Assembly (NCBI GenBank): GCA_031257815.1 | Contig: JAIRNX010000110.1 | Span: 1-7,424, forward strand | Reading direction: 5' to 3' | Source of the DNA: Lactobacillales bacterium | GTDB lineage: Bacteria > Bacillota > Bacilli > Lactobacillales > Streptococcaceae | DNA: 7,424 nt | Shown here: positions 6,403-7,424 of the stretch, piece after piece | Layout of the letters: each line of letters begins with the position of its first letter | Numbering within the stretch: position 1 is the stretch's first letter | Notes under the pieces: generated by a model | The model's input: the letters and a program-made list of their open reading frames with translations, nothing else | What the model was told of the DNA's origin: nothing | Databases searched by the model: none | Position numbers and translations under genes: made by a program

Positions 6403-6972
6403 TTAGTTTATACGAAGTTGTTGGCCTGGATTAATTGCAGGATAAAAAGAACCATCTTGGTTAAGAGTAATTCCATTTAACTTCGCTAAAGTTTCAACAG
6501 GAACTCCTGTTCTTTGGGCAATTTGTTGCAATCCTTCTCCTTCTTCAACCGTTTCATATTCATGCGCAGCATTTGTGGTAGAAGATGATGAGGTTGCTGT
6601 TGAACTATTTATAGAAATTGTTGATGACTTTTCATCTTCTTTAGAATCTGAGGTAGAAAATGAAGATTTTGTTGAAGAAGATTTCTTTGAACTAATACTG
6701 CTTGTAGTGTGTGTACTAGATTTTGCCTTTGTACTAGAAGATTTGACAACCTTAACATTGCTGCTTCCACTTTTTCCTACAGTTAAAAAGTAAAATAGCG
6801 TTGGAATAGAAACAATGATAATCAATAGAACTACTAGTAAACGAATAAATAACGTATTTCCTTTTTTCTTTTTGCGCTGTGCCAATCGTGAACTCGATGT
6901 TTCTCGTTTTGTATCGTAAATCTGCGCTTCCCACGGCTTTTTTGCCTTATCTTTTTTGTCGTTAAAAGCCAT
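6403..6972 (-). CDS. LysM-domain membrane-anchored protein
   Basis: Peptidoglycan-binding surface protein of 189 aa. A basic cytoplasmic N-terminus (1-39, with RKKKKG before the membrane) precedes one transmembrane helix at about 40-64 (LFIRLLVVLLIIIVSIPTLF). A low-complexity Ser/Thr/Lys linker follows (about 67-134), then a C-terminal LysM domain (about 138-188: YETVEEGEGLQQIAQRTGVP, then ETLAKLNGI and INPGQQLRI). LysM binds the GlcNAc-containing glycan of the cell wall. The topology is type II, with no cleavage site evident. It resembles the YpbE-like LysM proteins found near cmk in other Firmicutes. ATG 6972 has AGGAGG 7 nt upstream. No catalytic domain is present, so a wall-anchoring or scaffold role is inferred. 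Confidence 0.9.
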   Translation of the reverse strand: MAFNDKKDKAKKPWEAQIYDTKRETSSSRLAQRKKKKGNTLFIRLLVVLLIIIVSIPTLFYFLTVGKSGSSNVKVVKSSSTKAKSSTHTTSSISSKKSSSTKSSFSTSDSKEDEKSSTISINSSTATSSSSTTNAAHEYETVEEGEGLQQIAQRTGVPVETLAKLNGITLNQDGSFYPAINPGQQLRIN

Positions 6973-7002
6973 GTACTTACCTCCTAGCCAAACTCTTGCT
7001 TG

Positions 7003-7031
7003 ATTGTAGCAAACAAAATTTTAATAGTAAA
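7003..7031 (-). promoter_or_regulatory. Sigma-A type promoter of the LysM gene
   Basis: On the minus strand a -35-like TTTACT (7031-7026), a 17-nt spacer and TACAAT (7008-7003) lie about 30 nt upstream of the start codon. The -10 box differs from consensus at one position and the spacer is ideal; the -35 is moderate. Confidence 0.55.
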
Positions 7032-7164
7032 CTGAAGAATTATGTCTTTTTAATGGCTTAATTATAATCAAACCGTACCATAAACTTTTTTTGCATTTTG
7101 GCGAATGTATGTTAATCTTGAAAGGAATTTAAAAAAATTAAAGTTTGAGAGGTTTTAGTTATAA

Positions 7165-7424
7165 ATGAATCTTAAAAAAAGTATTTTTATGTTAGTAACA
7201 ACAGCAACAGTGGTTTCAGGAAGTTTTTTTAGTGAAAATGTTCATGCTGCTAGTCCTAGTGTGGTAGAAGGATTTATTTCAGCTGCAGGAGGTGCAGGGG
7301 GAGCTAAGTCAGCAGCATATATTAATCAAATGCGAAATCATTTTAATACCCATCCAGAATTAACTGATGATGCGGTAAGTCGTGCTACAGGATTAATCCC
7401 TTCATTGGTTTCACAAATTAGTTC
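7165..7424 (+). CDS. Secreted protein of unknown function, N-terminal part
   Basis: The frame is open from ATG 7165 to the window end (86 codons plus 2 nt), so the gene is truncated by the window. A Sec signal peptide is clear: MNLKK, a hydrophobic stretch IFMLVTTATVVSG, and a likely cleavage after VHA at residue 28. The mature start is ASPSVVEGFISAAGGAGGAK, followed by a polar, helix-prone segment (INQMRNHFNTHPELTDDAV). GAGAGG lies about 12 nt upstream, a rather long spacing. The family is not recognised. It diverges from the LysM gene across a 192-bp gap that holds the LysM promoter and an AT-rich stretch with an isolated TATAAT at 7063-7068 but no convincing -35. The secretion signal is well supported; any function would be a guess. 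Confidence 0.75.
   Translation, partial: MNLKKSIFMLVTTATVVSGSFFSENVHAASPSVVEGFISAAGGAGGAKSAAYINQMRNHFNTHPELTDDAVSRATGLIPSLVSQIS

Noticed and set aside
6575..6934. Frames on both strands within the LysM gene (6575-6793 plus, 6752-6934 minus)
   Set aside because: By-products of the Ser-rich repeat-like codons of the linker and the basic N-terminus; the acidic plus-strand product is the mirror of Ser/Thr/Lys codons.
1..7424. tRNA, rRNA, CRISPR array, insertion sequence or transposase
   Set aside because: No tRNA-like cloverleaf, regularly spaced direct repeats or transposase-like frame was seen on either strand.

Overview
The window looks like a low-GC Lactobacillales chromosome, probably Enterococcaceae. 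The support is strong AGGAGG-type ribosome-binding sites, a four-domain ribosomal protein S1, and the order LysM membrane protein, cmk, rpsA. The genus is an inference from gene order and composition, not a database match.

Right part (about 4,200-7,424). Reading leftwards on the minus strand are a LysM-domain single-pass membrane protein (6403-6972), cytidylate kinase cmk (5455-6132) and ribosomal protein S1 rpsA (4220-5335), which ends at an intrinsic terminator (about 4148-4188). The gap between the LysM gene and cmk holds a 151-bp palindromic element (6238-6388). It also holds a strong terminator-like hairpin with a T-run (6153-6206) that stops only 20 nt before the cmk start. Diverging from the LysM gene on the plus strand is the 5' part of a gene for an unrecognised secreted protein (7165 to the window end).

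Left part (1-4,006). Just past the rpsA terminator lies a compact minus-strand operon that looks like a proteusin-type RiPP (ribosomally made, post-translationally modified peptide) pathway. In transcription order it encodes: a probable two-domain GNAT acyltransferase; a precursor peptide with a nitrile-hydratase-like leader (NHLP) ending in Gly-Gly and a 30-residue Gly/Ala/Val-rich core with two Cys and a single C-terminal Lys; a radical SAM/SPASM maturase with a probable N-terminal leader-binding domain; and a second radical SAM enzyme of the PoyD peptide-epimerase type. The epimerase frame is open for 451 codons to base 1, so its 3' end and anything downstream, such as protease, transporter or immunity genes, lie outside the window.

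Proposed joint action: the NHLP leader recruits the enzymes, the PoyD-like enzyme converts L to D residues, the SPASM enzyme makes a second radical modification (possibly a thioether at Cys), and the GNAT acylates an amine, the only core lysine being an attractive target. Cleavage after Gly-Gly would release the product. The family assignments come from motifs read by eye; the exact chemistry is inferred.

A roughly 50-bp sequence at the promoter-proximal edge of this operon (4025-4074) is about 85% identical to one arm of the 151-bp palindrome near cmk. A dispersed repeat therefore marks the junction between the housekeeping locus and the RiPP cassette.
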